Source: Pseudoalteromonas apostichopi
GTDB taxonomy: Bacteria > Pseudomonadota > Gammaproteobacteria > Enterobacterales > Alteromonadaceae
Direction of reading: 5' to 3'
Length of the DNA stretch: 64,000 nucleotides
Assembly (NCBI RefSeq): GCF_030297135.1
Contig: NZ_AP028066.1
Location: forward strand, 310,001 to 374,000
In this document: one piece after another, positions 41,247 to 50,320 of the stretch
Numbering within the stretch: the first letter of the stretch is position 1
Layout of the letters: the number at the start of each line of letters is the position of its first letter
Program-made: the position numbers and the translations under genes
Notes under the pieces: model-generated
Seen by the model: only the letters and a program-made list of their open reading frames with translations
What the model was told of the DNA's origin: nothing
Databases searched by the model: none

Positions 41247-43982
41247 ATGAAAGCAAATACATCTACAGGGCATCGCTCACTATTGCTGCTCTCACCTTTA
41301 GCTCTCGCTGTAAGTTCAGTAATAAGTTATGCCCACGCAGAAGAAGCCACAGAGGCGAAAAAACCTGAAGTGATCACAGTTACAGGTTCACGTATTCAAC
41401 GTACCGAGCTGGTCTCAAGTAGCCCAGTGGTTAGCGTTGATGAAGCACAAATTCATCTAGACCGTGCTGTAAACGTTGAAGATATTACAGCAAAATTGCC
41501 ACAAGCTGCAGCAGGTGCAAACAGCACAGGTGCCACAGTCGGTGACTCATTTGGCTCATCAACCATAGATTTACGCGGTCTTGGCCAAAACCGTACATTG
41601 GTACTTATTGACGGCACTCGCGCCGTACCATTTAGTTTTCGTAATTCGGTTGACGTAAATACCATTCCTGCCGGGTTAATTAAACGCGTTGATGTCTTAA
41701 CAGGTGGTGCAGCAGCGGTTTATGGTGCTGATGCCGTAGCCGGTGTTGTTAACTTTGTTCTAGACGATGATTTTACTGGCGCCGAGTTCTCAACTAGCTA
41801 TGAAAGTGCCGACGGCGGTAACGAAAAGCTTAACTTCGAGGCTATTTTTGGCGGTGATATCGCCGATGGCCGTGGTCATGTAACAGGCTACATTGGCTAT
41901 ACCGAACGAAAAGAGCTATTAGCCGGTGAACGTGACTATGCACTTGAAAACTCAACGGCGATGATAAACAGCGGTGGTTATTATACTGACGTTGCATCTG
42001 GCAACAGTATCGGTATTGCAGATTCAGGTGCTGTAACAAGTGAGCGCCCAACAGCTGATTTCACACCTGATCGTTATTTAACTCAACCGATGGACCGTTT
42101 TTCTGCGGGTTTATTATTCGACGTTGATGTCAGCGACAGTGCCATTGCCTATGGTCGCGCAATGTACTCTAAAGTTACCGTTAATGGTGCTGGCGCAAGT
42201 GGCCAAACCCCAATTTTTGTTAACGAGCAAGTAACCCTAACCCAAGACAATGCATATATTCCTGATGAATTACGTGATCAACTAACGTTTGACAGTGAAG
42301 GTAATGCCCTTGTTAATGTTGAGCGCAACTTAGGCTTAGGTGTACAACACACCGAAGCTGTGCGTGATTCAATGCAATTTCAACTAGGTTTAAAAGGCGA
42401 TATTACTGACTACCTATACTATGACATATATGGTCAGTACGGAAAAACTGACGAAGTAGCAACCATTTACAATAACGCTTACCGTAATGATAACAGTGGT
42501 AATAGCCGCTTTGCTGCCCTTGCAAACTCTGTAGATATTTTTGATCCCAACCACGACTTCAGTGGCTTTAGTGATCCGCTGCTTTATACCACCCGCGACC
42601 GTACACAAAGTGTGATCTCAGCCACGTTATCTGGTGATTCTGGTTTCTTATTTGAGTTACCTGCTGGTGCTATCGACTTTGCAGTCGGTTATGAATACCG
42701 TAAAGAAACCGGTAAACAAACACCGGGCGATGCATTCAGAAATGGTACTAGCTTTGCTTCTATTAGCGCATTTGATATGGATGCAAGTTTTAGCTCAGAA
42801 GAGTTCTACGCTGAGGTATTGGTGCCAATTTTGGTTGATCAACCATTTGCCGAAGAGCTTAGCTTTGAAGGTGCATACCGTATTTCTGATTACTCAAATA
42901 CCGAAGCTGAAGATACTTACAAGTTAGGGATCAACTGGGCGATTAACAGTGACATTCGTATTCGAGCAAACCGCTTAACCGCATTTAGAGCGCCGAACTT
43001 AGGTGAGTTTGCCAGCCCAATTACAGCTCTTTCGTTATCGTTATTCGATCAAAACAGCGATCAATTTGTACCAAGACTAGCAGGGCGTTATAACGGCGAT
43101 CCATGTTTACTGGGTACCGGAGATGCAACCCAGTGTGCTGCGTTTGGTGCACCACCTGTTGGCACTGAGTTTGATTCAAGCACGGCAGAATATACCTATG
43201 GTGGTAACCCGAATATTAAACCTGAGCAAGCCGAATCAGACACCTTGGGTATTGTTTATACACCTAGCTATTTAGAAGGCTTTGATTTATCACTCGATTA
43301 CTACAGTATTCGCGTAACAGATGCAGTAAGCCAAATTCAGCCTGGTGCTGCACTACAGAGCTGTTATGTTGACGATCCAAATCCGAATAACCCATTGTGT
43401 GGTGCGGTACTTCGTGATCCAAACACTGGTTTTATTAGCACAGCCATCGTTAATGACTTTAACTTAGCTGCAATCGAACAAGAAGGTATCGATGTTGCAG
43501 CAAATTATGTGATTGATGCACCAGAGCAAATGGGTGGTCGCTTTAGATTCTCTTACCAAGGTAACTTTGTTACTAAACAAACACGCCAAAACAACAGCAC
43601 TGTAGCCGAAGTAGACTGCAAAGGAACCTATGGCAGCGCCTGTTCAGGTGACTTTGCGAGTATCTTACAAGCCGACTATAAACACCGCGCAAGCATTGAT
43701 TGGCAGTTAGATAACATGAACTTCCAACTAGGCTGGCGCAGAATCGGTGAAGTAGAGTATGCTGTCGAGCGTTCAGAAACAATCTCAGCACAAAATTACT
43801 TAGATTTTGCCGCTGCATGGCAAGTTAATGAGGAACTTGCTGTTAACTTTGGTGTCGATAACTTATTAGACCGTGAACCGCCAACACCTGAGGTAGGCGC
43901 AAACCACTTTAACACCGTGAGTGATTATAGTGTGATTGGCCGCTCAGTGGGTGTTTCTCTGAGATATGCTCCAAGTTTTTAA
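41247..43982 (+). CDS. TonB-dependent outer membrane receptor
   Basis: 911 residues from the ATG at 41247 (AAGGGA upstream), preferred over an in-frame ATG at 41223. A signal peptide (to about SYAHAEE) is followed by the plug domain (EVITVTGSRIQRTELVSSSPV, then GLGQNRTLVLIDGTRAVPF and VDVLTGGAAAVYGADAVAGVVNFVLDDDF) and a beta barrel ending in ...LRYAPSF with a terminal Phe. It transports a large or scarce nutrient across the outer membrane using TonB energy. The long form with VTGSRI is the type common in Alteromonadales; the neighbours (anmK) do not fix the substrate. A good terminator follows. Confidence 0.92.
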   Translation: MKANTSTGHRSLLLLSPLALAVSSVISYAHAEEATEAKKPEVITVTGSRIQRTELVSSSPVVSVDEAQIHLDRAVNVEDITAKLPQAAAGANSTGATVGDSFGSSTIDLRGLGQNRTLVLIDGTRAVPFSFRNSVDVNTIPAGLIKRVDVLTGGAAAVYGADAVAGVVNFVLDDDFTGAEFSTSYESADGGNEKLNFEAIFGGDIADGRGHVTGYIGYTERKELLAGERDYALENSTAMINSGGYYTDVASGNSIGIADSGAVTSERPTADFTPDRYLTQPMDRFSAGLLFDVDVSDSAIAYGRAMYSKVTVNGAGASGQTPIFVNEQVTLTQDNAYIPDELRDQLTFDSEGNALVNVERNLGLGVQHTEAVRDSMQFQLGLKGDITDYLYYDIYGQYGKTDEVATIYNNAYRNDNSGNSRFAALANSVDIFDPNHDFSGFSDPLLYTTRDRTQSVISATLSGDSGFLFELPAGAIDFAVGYEYRKETGKQTPGDAFRNGTSFASISAFDMDASFSSEEFYAEVLVPILVDQPFAEELSFEGAYRISDYSNTEAEDTYKLGINWAINSDIRIRANRLTAFRAPNLGEFASPITALSLSLFDQNSDQFVPRLAGRYNGDPCLLGTGDATQCAAFGAPPVGTEFDSSTAEYTYGGNPNIKPEQAESDTLGIVYTPSYLEGFDLSLDYYSIRVTDAVSQIQPGAALQSCYVDDPNPNNPLCGAVLRDPNTGFISTAIVNDFNLAAIEQEGIDVAANYVIDAPEQMGGRFRFSYQGNFVTKQTRQNNSTVAEVDCKGTYGSACSGDFASILQADYKHRASIDWQLDNMNFQLGWRRIGEVEYAVERSETISAQNYLDFAAAWQVNEELAVNFGVDNLLDREPPTPEVGANHFNTVSDYSVIGRSVGVSLRYAPSF

Positions 43983-44021
43983 TTAATCCTACTGTTTTAG
44001 CTACACAGGATTGATCCCCTC

Positions 44022-44050
44022 AAGCGCACCCTGCCCGGTGCGCTTTTTTA
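44022..44050 (+). terminator. Terminator of the TonB receptor gene
   Basis: AAGCGCACC (44022-44030) / GGTGCGCTT (44037-44045) with a 6-base loop, followed by a run of T. Confidence 0.85.
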
Positions 44051-44140
44051 TTTCAAGTAATAACTACTTTAAGAGTAAAAAGGGACAACGAACAAATTGT
44101 TGTTTAAGATATGAGCGACAGAAGCTACAAGGAAGATGCT

Positions 44141-45136
44141 ATGCTCAAATCAATAAAGTCAAAAATTCCATTTATTTTTCTAATTAGTATTAGTCTTTTT
44201 TGGGGCATTTATTACCAAGGAAATCATCCACTGAATGACTTTGGGAATGCAAACTTTGAATGGTTATACCTACTAGATGCACTGATAGTATTACCTGTAC
44301 TTTGCTTAATATTAATTAAAAATAAGAAAGAAGCGGCTTTAAAAGCAGTGGTATTATGCTCACTCGCTATTTTAATCGGGAGTTATATCATTCCCGAACA
44401 AAACAAGTTTTTAATGAATTACTTAGAGCATGCTCGTTATGGGCTTTTAGCTTTGATTGTAATTTTAGAGCTCAGCGCTCTCATAACTGTGTATCTGGCA
44501 ATAAAGTCCGCTTTAAGCCAGCAGACCGATCCAGATATAGCTATAGCAAGGCCAATTAACAAGCTTTTCAAACAAAACGCAATTGCAAACTTTTTATGTT
44601 TCGAAACACGGATGTGGGCTTTCTTATTTTACGCTAAACACATTAAACCAAGCTATTTCACTGGTGAACAACATTTTAGTTACCATAAAAAAGATGGATC
44701 ACAAGCTAACTTGCTTGGCTTTATTTTTATAATCTTATTAGAGTTGCCAATGATGCACTTCTTTTTGCACTTTATATGGTCACCATCAGCAGCAAACATT
44801 ATCACTGGTTTAACTATTTTTAGCCTTTTATTCTTTACTGCAGAGTACCGTTCGGTTGCAAGGCGTCCTGTTTCTATTAGTAAATCGCAACTCATTATTC
44901 GCTATGGGCTATATCCTGCATACAATATTGCTTTAGCAAATATCAAAACTATTGATTTAAATACCGGTTTCATTGCACGCGCTCGAACAATCAAACGCTA
45001 TAATTACTCTGGCTATCCAAATATTAAAATCACACTTAAAGAGCCCCAGAATGATATCGACACTGTTTTTCTAGGATTAGATAACCCTCATCATTTTATA
45101 GACTCCACTAACAAGGAACAAAAACATGCCATTTAA
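44141..45136 (+). CDS. Multi-pass membrane protein, function unknown
   Basis: 331 residues from the ATG at 44141 (AAGGAAG 5 bases upstream; an in-frame ATG at 44111 is less well placed). Five or six hydrophobic segments are visible (IPFIFLISISLFWGIYY, WLYLLDALIVLPVLCLILI, AVVLCSLAILIGSYII, LLALIVILELSALITVYLAI, LLGFIFIILLELPMMHFFLHF, and ANIITGLTIFSLLFF). A cytoplasmic-looking C-terminal domain (SISKSQLIIRYGLYPAYNIAL) follows. No family assigned. Its end overlaps the start of the HhH gene by 11 bases, so translation is probably coupled. Confidence 0.7.
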   Translation: MLKSIKSKIPFIFLISISLFWGIYYQGNHPLNDFGNANFEWLYLLDALIVLPVLCLILIKNKKEAALKAVVLCSLAILIGSYIIPEQNKFLMNYLEHARYGLLALIVILELSALITVYLAIKSALSQQTDPDIAIARPINKLFKQNAIANFLCFETRMWAFLFYAKHIKPSYFTGEQHFSYHKKDGSQANLLGFIFIILLELPMMHFFLHFIWSPSAANIITGLTIFSLLFFTAEYRSVARRPVSISKSQLIIRYGLYPAYNIALANIKTIDLNTGFIARARTIKRYNYSGYPNIKITLKEPQNDIDTVFLGLDNPHHFIDSTNKEQKHAI

Positions 45137-45359
45137 CGAGCAAGAACGCAGCGCGCTTTTAGCACTTAAAGGTGTGGGGCCTACGGTTCTAAAACGTTTT
45201 GAAGAAATGGGCATTGAATCATTTGAGGAGTTAGCTGGGTTTGATGCAAACACCATTGCTGAGCGAGTAGCGTCAATGCTTCATTCAAGTTGTTGGCAGA
45301 ATAGCCCGCAAGCAAAGGCGGCAATCACCGCCGCTATTGCGCGAGCAAAGCAAGGCTAA
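45126..45359 (+). CDS. Small helix-hairpin-helix protein
   Basis: 77 residues. The helix-hairpin-helix motif ALKGVGPTVLKRFEEMGIESFEELAGFDANTIAERV is of the type found in DNA-binding and nucleotide-handling proteins, but this is the whole protein, with a second helix-rich half (KAAITAAIARAKQG). Resembles the Cdd1/pathogenicity-locus family in outline. It overlaps the membrane-protein gene upstream by 11 bases and the convergent SMP-30-type gene by 4 bases. Confidence 0.65.
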   Translation: MPFNEQERSALLALKGVGPTVLKRFEEMGIESFEELAGFDANTIAERVASMLHSSCWQNSPQAKAAITAAIARAKQG

Positions 45360-46198
45360 AGCTCAATCACTTCTATTGCACCACGTTTTTGCATGGTGAC
45401 ATACACTCTGCTTTGCATATCGTCGAAGGCCAAATTAGTTGGATGCTGACCCTTTAACTTATAGCTATTTAACACCTTGCCGCTAGGCGAGACTTCAAGC
45501 ACCTTTCCAGCACCATAACGAGTAATAAACACATGTCCTTGATTATTAACACGCATACCGTCCAAGCCATGATCAGCAAACTTAATCAAAACTTTTTTAT
45601 TACTTATGTTTAGGTTCTCATCCAAGTCATATTGCCAAACAACTCGCTGCACACTCTCATTCACATAAAGCTTAGTATTTTCCTTGTTAACAGCAATTCC
45701 ATTGGTGGTACCCATGTTTTCCTCAAGCAATTTAGTGCTGCCATCAGCATTAATACGCCACAATTGACCCGTTTCGTTCACCCAGTTAGGGTCACTTGCA
45801 AACAGCACCCCAGTTTTAGTGATAGCAATGTCATTGGGTTGATTCATGTTGCTATTATGAGCGAAAACTTCTGCTTTATTGCTGCCTGCAGGTACTTTTA
45901 AAATATTGTGGTTAACATAATCGGCAATAAACAAATTACCGTGTGAGTCAAACTGTAGGCCATTGCCAATGCTATCATTTGGCAAACGAACAAATAACGA
46001 AGTTTTGCCCATGTTGTCTACGCGGCCGATAGTTCCTTGCTGAGCATAGTTCACCGCATATAAGGCACCGTTATGCATAGTCGGTCCTTCAACGCCTTGC
46101 GTGAAAACGTTATCTTTAACAAAATCTTGGCTATCAACAGCAAAGGTTAAAGGTGAGCTTAATAGTAATGTAATAGCCAGTGGCTTAAGTAATTTCAT
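45356..46198 (-). CDS. Secreted SMP-30/gluconolactonase-like beta-propeller protein
   Basis: 280 residues with signal peptide LLKPLAITLLLSSPLTFAVD. Repeats such as NGLQFDSHGNLFIADYVNHNIL, PNDIAITKTGVLFASDPNW and GMRVNNQGHVFITRYGAGKVL make the six-bladed propeller of the SMP-30/LRE family, whose members are calcium-dependent lactonases. AAAAGG precedes the ATG. It is 11 bases after the small secreted protein gene at 46210-46617, likely one operon. Substrate unknown. Confidence 0.8.
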   Translation of the reverse strand: MKLLKPLAITLLLSSPLTFAVDSQDFVKDNVFTQGVEGPTMHNGALYAVNYAQQGTIGRVDNMGKTSLFVRLPNDSIGNGLQFDSHGNLFIADYVNHNILKVPAGSNKAEVFAHNSNMNQPNDIAITKTGVLFASDPNWVNETGQLWRINADGSTKLLEENMGTTNGIAVNKENTKLYVNESVQRVVWQYDLDENLNISNKKVLIKFADHGLDGMRVNNQGHVFITRYGAGKVLEVSPSGKVLNSYKLKGQHPTNLAFDDMQSRVYVTMQKRGAIEVIEL

Positions 46199-46209
46199 GG
46201 GCTATCCTT

Positions 46210-46617
46210 TTACTCATTTAAACTCGTGTAAACCGCTAAAATCGGGTATTCGTTTTCACCAAAAGATAAGGTCAATGAGCGTTTTTCGCCATCATCTAAC
46301 TTAATACCTTCGTCAAAACTCAGAGGGTGTACACGACGCCCATCAGCAAACAACGCCATAATATGGTCGGCCTGTAAAATACGCGAGCCTGATGCTTTAT
46401 TTTCAATAGTCACAACAGCTAAACGGCGACCACTTTCACTGCTCATTAATACACTATGGACAATGCTAAATTGGCTCTGTTTAGGATAACGCTTGGCATC
46501 ATTCTCAAATGAAAAAGCACTGCCAGAGAGCATCACTGGATCCACTGACAACACATCAGTATTTGCTTGAGTACTGGTTGCAAAAAGCGCTGAAAAAAAT
46601 AGTAAAGTACGCTTCAT
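46210..46617 (-). CDS. Small periplasmic protein, function unknown
   Basis: 135 residues with signal peptide KRTLLFFSALFATSTQAN and AAAGGA before the ATG. The mature part is a short beta-rich domain (SGRRLAVVTIENKASGSRIL, HIMALFADGRRVHPLSF, KRSLTLSFGENEYPILAVYTSL) resembling an immunoglobulin-like accessory domain. No family assigned. It precedes the SMP-30-like gene by 11 bases. Confidence 0.6.
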   Translation of the reverse strand: MKRTLLFFSALFATSTQANTDVLSVDPVMLSGSAFSFENDAKRYPKQSQFSIVHSVLMSSESGRRLAVVTIENKASGSRILQADHIMALFADGRRVHPLSFDEGIKLDDGEKRSLTLSFGENEYPILAVYTSLNE

Positions 46618-46802
46618 ATCAATCCTTTAATGAGCTTAAACTAAATTTAGCATACACCGTTCCTAATTCCCGTGCAAAACTGATTATTGCAGCTGAGGGA
46701 TTGTCATTATTTATATAGTTACAATTTCATTGTTGAATTTTGTTCCTTTGTCCTCACAACATTAGTAAACCTCTTTTTTACACCTGGCAGTAGGAGCCAA
46801 GT

Positions 46803-47834
46803 ATGTCTGATGTTCAAAATCGTCAATTTATTCTAGCCTCCCGCCCAAATGGGCAAGCAAACGAAAGTAATATTCACTTAAAAACAACCTCCATTCCAGC
46901 CCCTGAAAAGGGTGAGGTTCTGTTAAGGACCATATATTTATCTCTTGACCCTTATATGAGAGGTCGAATGAGTGACGCAAAATCTTACGCCGACCCTGTA
47001 AAAATTGGCGATGTGATGGTTGGGGCAACCGTGTGTCAGGTAGAGCAATCAGCTCATCCTGATTTCACTGAAGGTGAGTGGGTGCTCGCTTATACAGGTT
47101 GGCAAGAATATGCAATTAGTAACACTGAAGGTCTAATGAAACTTGGTGAGGCCCCCAGTAACCCATCATATGCACTTGGCATTTTAGGAATGCCAGGTTT
47201 TACGGCTTACATGGGGCTGCTTGATATTGGCGAGCCAAAAGCTGGAGAAACTGTTGTTGTCGCGGCAGCAACAGGACCAGTAGGTGCAACCGTTGGACAA
47301 ATAGCAAAAATCAAAGGCTGCAAAGTTGTTGGTGTTGCAGGTGGTAAGGAAAAGTGTCGACACGCCGTTGAGAACTTAGGTTTTGACTACTGCATTGATC
47401 ATAAAGCCAATGATTTTAGTGAACAGTTAAGCAAAGCATGTGATAACGGCATTGATGTTTACTATGAAAATGTGGGTGGTCATGTATTCGATGCTGTTTT
47501 ACCGCTGTTAAATACTAAAGCACGAATCCCTCTTTGCGGCTTGGTATCACAGTATAACGCAACTGAGTTACCTCCAGGTCCAGACCGTTTATCAATGTTA
47601 ATGGGGCAAATACTAACTAAGCGTATTAAAGTACAGGGCTTTATTGTTTTTGATGATTACGGCCACCGCTACGCAGAGTTTGCCAAAGACATGCAAGCAT
47701 GGCTTAGTGAAGGAAAGATCAAATATAAAGAACACATGGAGCCAGATTTTACAAATACTTTAAATGCCTTCAACGCGATGTTAAATGGTGAAAATTTCGG
47801 CAAAACAGTTGTTCAAGTGCAGCAACCTTTATAA
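46803..47834 (+). CDS. NADP-dependent oxidoreductase (CurA-type MDR)
   Basis: 343 residues, a paralogue of the protein at 13962. The signature YLSLDPYMRGRMS, Rossmann motif AATGPVGATVGQIAKIKGC and YYENVGGHVF place it in the same zinc-free MDR group that reduces enals or enones with NADPH. AGGAG precedes the ATG. A glutathione transferase gene follows 51 bases later, so the pair may detoxify reactive electrophiles. Confidence 0.87.
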   Translation: MSDVQNRQFILASRPNGQANESNIHLKTTSIPAPEKGEVLLRTIYLSLDPYMRGRMSDAKSYADPVKIGDVMVGATVCQVEQSAHPDFTEGEWVLAYTGWQEYAISNTEGLMKLGEAPSNPSYALGILGMPGFTAYMGLLDIGEPKAGETVVVAAATGPVGATVGQIAKIKGCKVVGVAGGKEKCRHAVENLGFDYCIDHKANDFSEQLSKACDNGIDVYYENVGGHVFDAVLPLLNTKARIPLCGLVSQYNATELPPGPDRLSMLMGQILTKRIKVQGFIVFDDYGHRYAEFAKDMQAWLSEGKIKYKEHMEPDFTNTLNAFNAMLNGENFGKTVVQVQQPL

Positions 47835-47885
47835 CTTTATTAAATACTTAGCGCTGCAGAGCAGCGCAACTTAAAAGGATTACTT

Positions 47886-48503
47886 ATGATAAAACTTCAC
47901 CACTTAAATAAATCACGTTCAAAACGTATTATTTGGCTACTAGAAGAGCTAGGTGTCGATTACGATATTGTTGCTTATCAACGTAACCCAGAGACATTCC
48001 TTGCACCTGATGAACTAAAAGAGATTCACCCTCTAGGTAAAGCGCCGGTGCTTGAAGATGGCAAAAAGATAATTACCGAATCAGGGGCTATTACTGATTA
48101 TCTAATTACTACTTATGGTGAAGGTAAATATATGCCAGCCCCAAAGTCTGATGAGTATTTTAGTTATCAGCAATGGCTTCACTTTGCAGAAAGTTCAGCT
48201 ATGGTGCCTTTATTACTAAAACTGTTTATCACTAAAGATGGTTGTAAAACTAACTTTATAGCTGATTATGCTGACCATGAAATTGGCAAAATTTTGAGCT
48301 ATGTAAATCAGCAATTAAAAGGCAAGCAATACCTTGTTGGTGAGACGTTGACTGGCGCTGACTTTATGATGTCTTTTGTTATTGAAAAAGTCGCCGAATC
48401 TGGCGTGCTAACACACTTCCCAGAATTATCGCGTTATCTAGAACAGCTCAAAACACATGAAAGCTATCATACAGCCAATGAGTTAGAAGAAAAATACGGA
48501 TGA
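47886..48503 (+). CDS. Glutathione S-transferase family protein
   Basis: 205 residues. The N-terminal thioredoxin-like domain (IKLHHLNKSRSKRIIWLLEELGVDYDIV, HPLGKAPVLEDGKKIITESGAITDYL with the glutathione-binding Glu-Ser) and a helical C-terminal domain (LTGADFMMSFVIEKV) are typical. The Ser at LNKSRSKR may act as catalytic residue. AAGGA precedes the ATG. It follows the CurA-type gene in the same direction; both suggest detoxification. Confidence 0.88.
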   Translation: MIKLHHLNKSRSKRIIWLLEELGVDYDIVAYQRNPETFLAPDELKEIHPLGKAPVLEDGKKIITESGAITDYLITTYGEGKYMPAPKSDEYFSYQQWLHFAESSAMVPLLLKLFITKDGCKTNFIADYADHEIGKILSYVNQQLKGKQYLVGETLTGADFMMSFVIEKVAESGVLTHFPELSRYLEQLKTHESYHTANELEEKYG

Positions 48504-48510
48504 TAATAGA

Positions 48511-48534
48511 CAAAGGTACGTTATAGTGCCTTTG
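48511..48534 (+). terminator. Hairpin after the glutathione transferase gene
   Basis: CAAAGGTAC / GTGCCTTTG (48511-48519, 48526-48534), 9 bp with one wobble. No strong T run follows, so it is only a candidate terminator. Confidence 0.4.
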
Positions 48535-48568
48535 CACCTTTCGCTTTAATAGCATTACAAGGATAGTT

Positions 48569-49072
48569 GTGATCACGCTACGAAATTTTATAGAGTCAGA
48601 TACCGAGCAGCTTATCGCTATACTTAACGATAAAGATGTAACTCAATATCTATCAACTAAAATCCCTTCTCCATATACTGAAGAGGATGCCTTATGGTGG
48701 ATAAATGAAGGTAGCCAAGGTGAACTCGTTAAAGCGATTATATTTAACAACACACTTATTGGCTGTGTGAGCGTATTAGCCGGCGAGTTTGAGTTCAATC
48801 GCTCAGGTGAGTTAGGTTACTGGCTGGAAAAAGAGTATTGGCAACAAGGGATTACTACAAAAGCAACATCTATGCTACTTGATACTGTTTTTACTAAAAC
48901 CAATATCACCAGAGTGTTTGCCTATGTGTGCGAAGATAACCTCGCTTCAATGAAGTTATTGCAAAAGCTAGGGTTCGAGCAAGATGCCATTTTAAAAAAT
49001 GCGATGTTCAAGCATGAGCAATTCTTTAATGCGCATCTCTTTTCATTATTAAAGCCTAATAATCAAAACTAA
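48569..49072 (+). CDS. GNAT family acetyltransferase, RimJ/RimL-like
   Basis: 167 residues from a GTG start with CAAGGA upstream. The fold is clear: ITLRNFIESDTEQLIAIL, LIGCVSVLAGEFEFNRSGELGYWLEKEYWQQGITTKATSML, FAYVCEDNLASMKLLQKLGFEQDAIL. It should transfer an acetyl group from acetyl-CoA to a protein N-terminus or small amine; substrate unknown. It ends 9 bases before the small membrane protein gene at 49082. Confidence 0.85.
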   Translation: MITLRNFIESDTEQLIAILNDKDVTQYLSTKIPSPYTEEDALWWINEGSQGELVKAIIFNNTLIGCVSVLAGEFEFNRSGELGYWLEKEYWQQGITTKATSMLLDTVFTKTNITRVFAYVCEDNLASMKLLQKLGFEQDAILKNAMFKHEQFFNAHLFSLLKPNNQN

Positions 49073-49081
49073 AGGATGAGC

Positions 49082-49498
49082 ATGAGTAAAGCACTAAAAA
49101 TACTTTGGCATGTTGGTGCTGCTATTTTTTGGGGGGTTAGCACTCTAGCGTTACTTATTTGGGGTATTTCATCTATCACACCAAACTGGTGTGGTGAAGA
49201 GCAATATGAGGTGTTCTTATCACCAGATAAAGATAAACAAGCCGTGGTATCAGTCATAAACTGTGGTGCTACAACAAACTATGAAACACTGATATCTATC
49301 AGTCGCGTAGCGCAACCAAGCGACCAAACTATCTTGCTATCACTAGACGGGCACCCAAGTAACAACAGCTACAAAGTTACCTGGACATCGAATAACGACA
49401 TTAAACTTACTGATTTTGAATTTTCAAAGCTATTATCGTTTCATAGTCGAAACACTGTTGGCGATATAGCTCAGTCTCACATTCAACCTAAAAATTAA
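49082..49498 (+). CDS. Small single-pass membrane protein
   Basis: 138 residues from the ATG at 49082, which has AAAGGA 5 bases upstream; another in-frame ATG lies two codons before. A membrane segment is at about 12-31 (AAIFWGVSTLALLIWGISSI), and the periplasmic part carries Cys at NWCGEE and INCGAT. Its SPDKDKQAVVSVINCGATTNYET region is like a common small family of unknown function. It follows the acetyltransferase closely and probably shares its transcript. Confidence 0.6.
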   Translation: MSKALKILWHVGAAIFWGVSTLALLIWGISSITPNWCGEEQYEVFLSPDKDKQAVVSVINCGATTNYETLISISRVAQPSDQTILLSLDGHPSNNSYKVTWTSNNDIKLTDFEFSKLLSFHSRNTVGDIAQSHIQPKN

Positions 49499-49623
49499 GT
49501 GAATTAGTATGCTTTAAATCACCATTTCACTTGAATTTCTCATTAAGCAACTTTTAAAGTTACCTAAAACAAAGTAAGCTAACCACTTCTGTAACACTAA
49601 AAGTTACCTATTGGGTTTTTACT

Positions 49624-50319
49624 ATGCAACAACACGAAGTCACCGCCTTATTTGATCAACAAGCAGCTAATTACGATTCACAGTGGCAAAACATGGCACC
49701 TATTAGCCAAGCCTTGTATTTTATGATGTCGCCTTTATTCTGCAAACTGCCAAGCAATGCGCATATTCTCTGCGTTGGAGCAGGTACCGGAAATGAAATT
49801 TTGCATTTAGCACAGGCATTCCCAGCATTTCGCTTCACCGCTGTCGAACCCTCGACTGAGATGCTCAAAGTATGCAAACACAACTTAACGCAAGCAGGGC
49901 TAGCACAACGATGCCAGTTTCATAATGGTTATCTAAGTTTACTCAAAAACTTAATACCCTTTGATGCAGCAACAGCCGTATTAGTGTCGCAGTTTATTGT
50001 TGATGAGCCAAAACGGGTGGCATTTTTTGCTGATATACATAAACGTTTAAAAACTGGTGGGTTACTGATCAGTGCAGACTTAAGCGCCAATCAAAGTGCC
50101 GAAACTTACCCAGAGCAGCTTAGTCACTGGTTAAGTGTTATGTCATCAGCCGCAGTCAGCCCTAAACAAATTGAAAAAGTAAAACAGGCTTATGAGAATG
50201 ACGTTGCGCTAAGAGAAACTCAAGTCATTGAAAAAATTATCGCCGCGTCGGGCTTTACGAACGTTTATCCTTTTTATCAAGCAGGCTTAATAAAAGCATT
50301 CACCGGTGTCAAAGCGTAG
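49624..50319 (+). CDS. Class I SAM-dependent methyltransferase
   Basis: 231 residues. Motif I is ILCVGAGTGNEILHLAQAFP, followed by the acidic residue FTAVEPSTEM that binds the SAM ribose. The start EVTALFDQQAANYDSQW and KRLKTGGLLISADLS are typical of small-molecule or lipid methyltransferases. Substrate not identifiable. It has its own leader and converges with the diguanylate cyclase gene (1-base gap). Confidence 0.85.
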   Translation: MQQHEVTALFDQQAANYDSQWQNMAPISQALYFMMSPLFCKLPSNAHILCVGAGTGNEILHLAQAFPAFRFTAVEPSTEMLKVCKHNLTQAGLAQRCQFHNGYLSLLKNLIPFDAATAVLVSQFIVDEPKRVAFFADIHKRLKTGGLLISADLSANQSAETYPEQLSHWLSVMSSAAVSPKQIEKVKQAYENDVALRETQVIEKIIAASGFTNVYPFYQAGLIKAFTGVKA

Positions 50320-50320
50320 T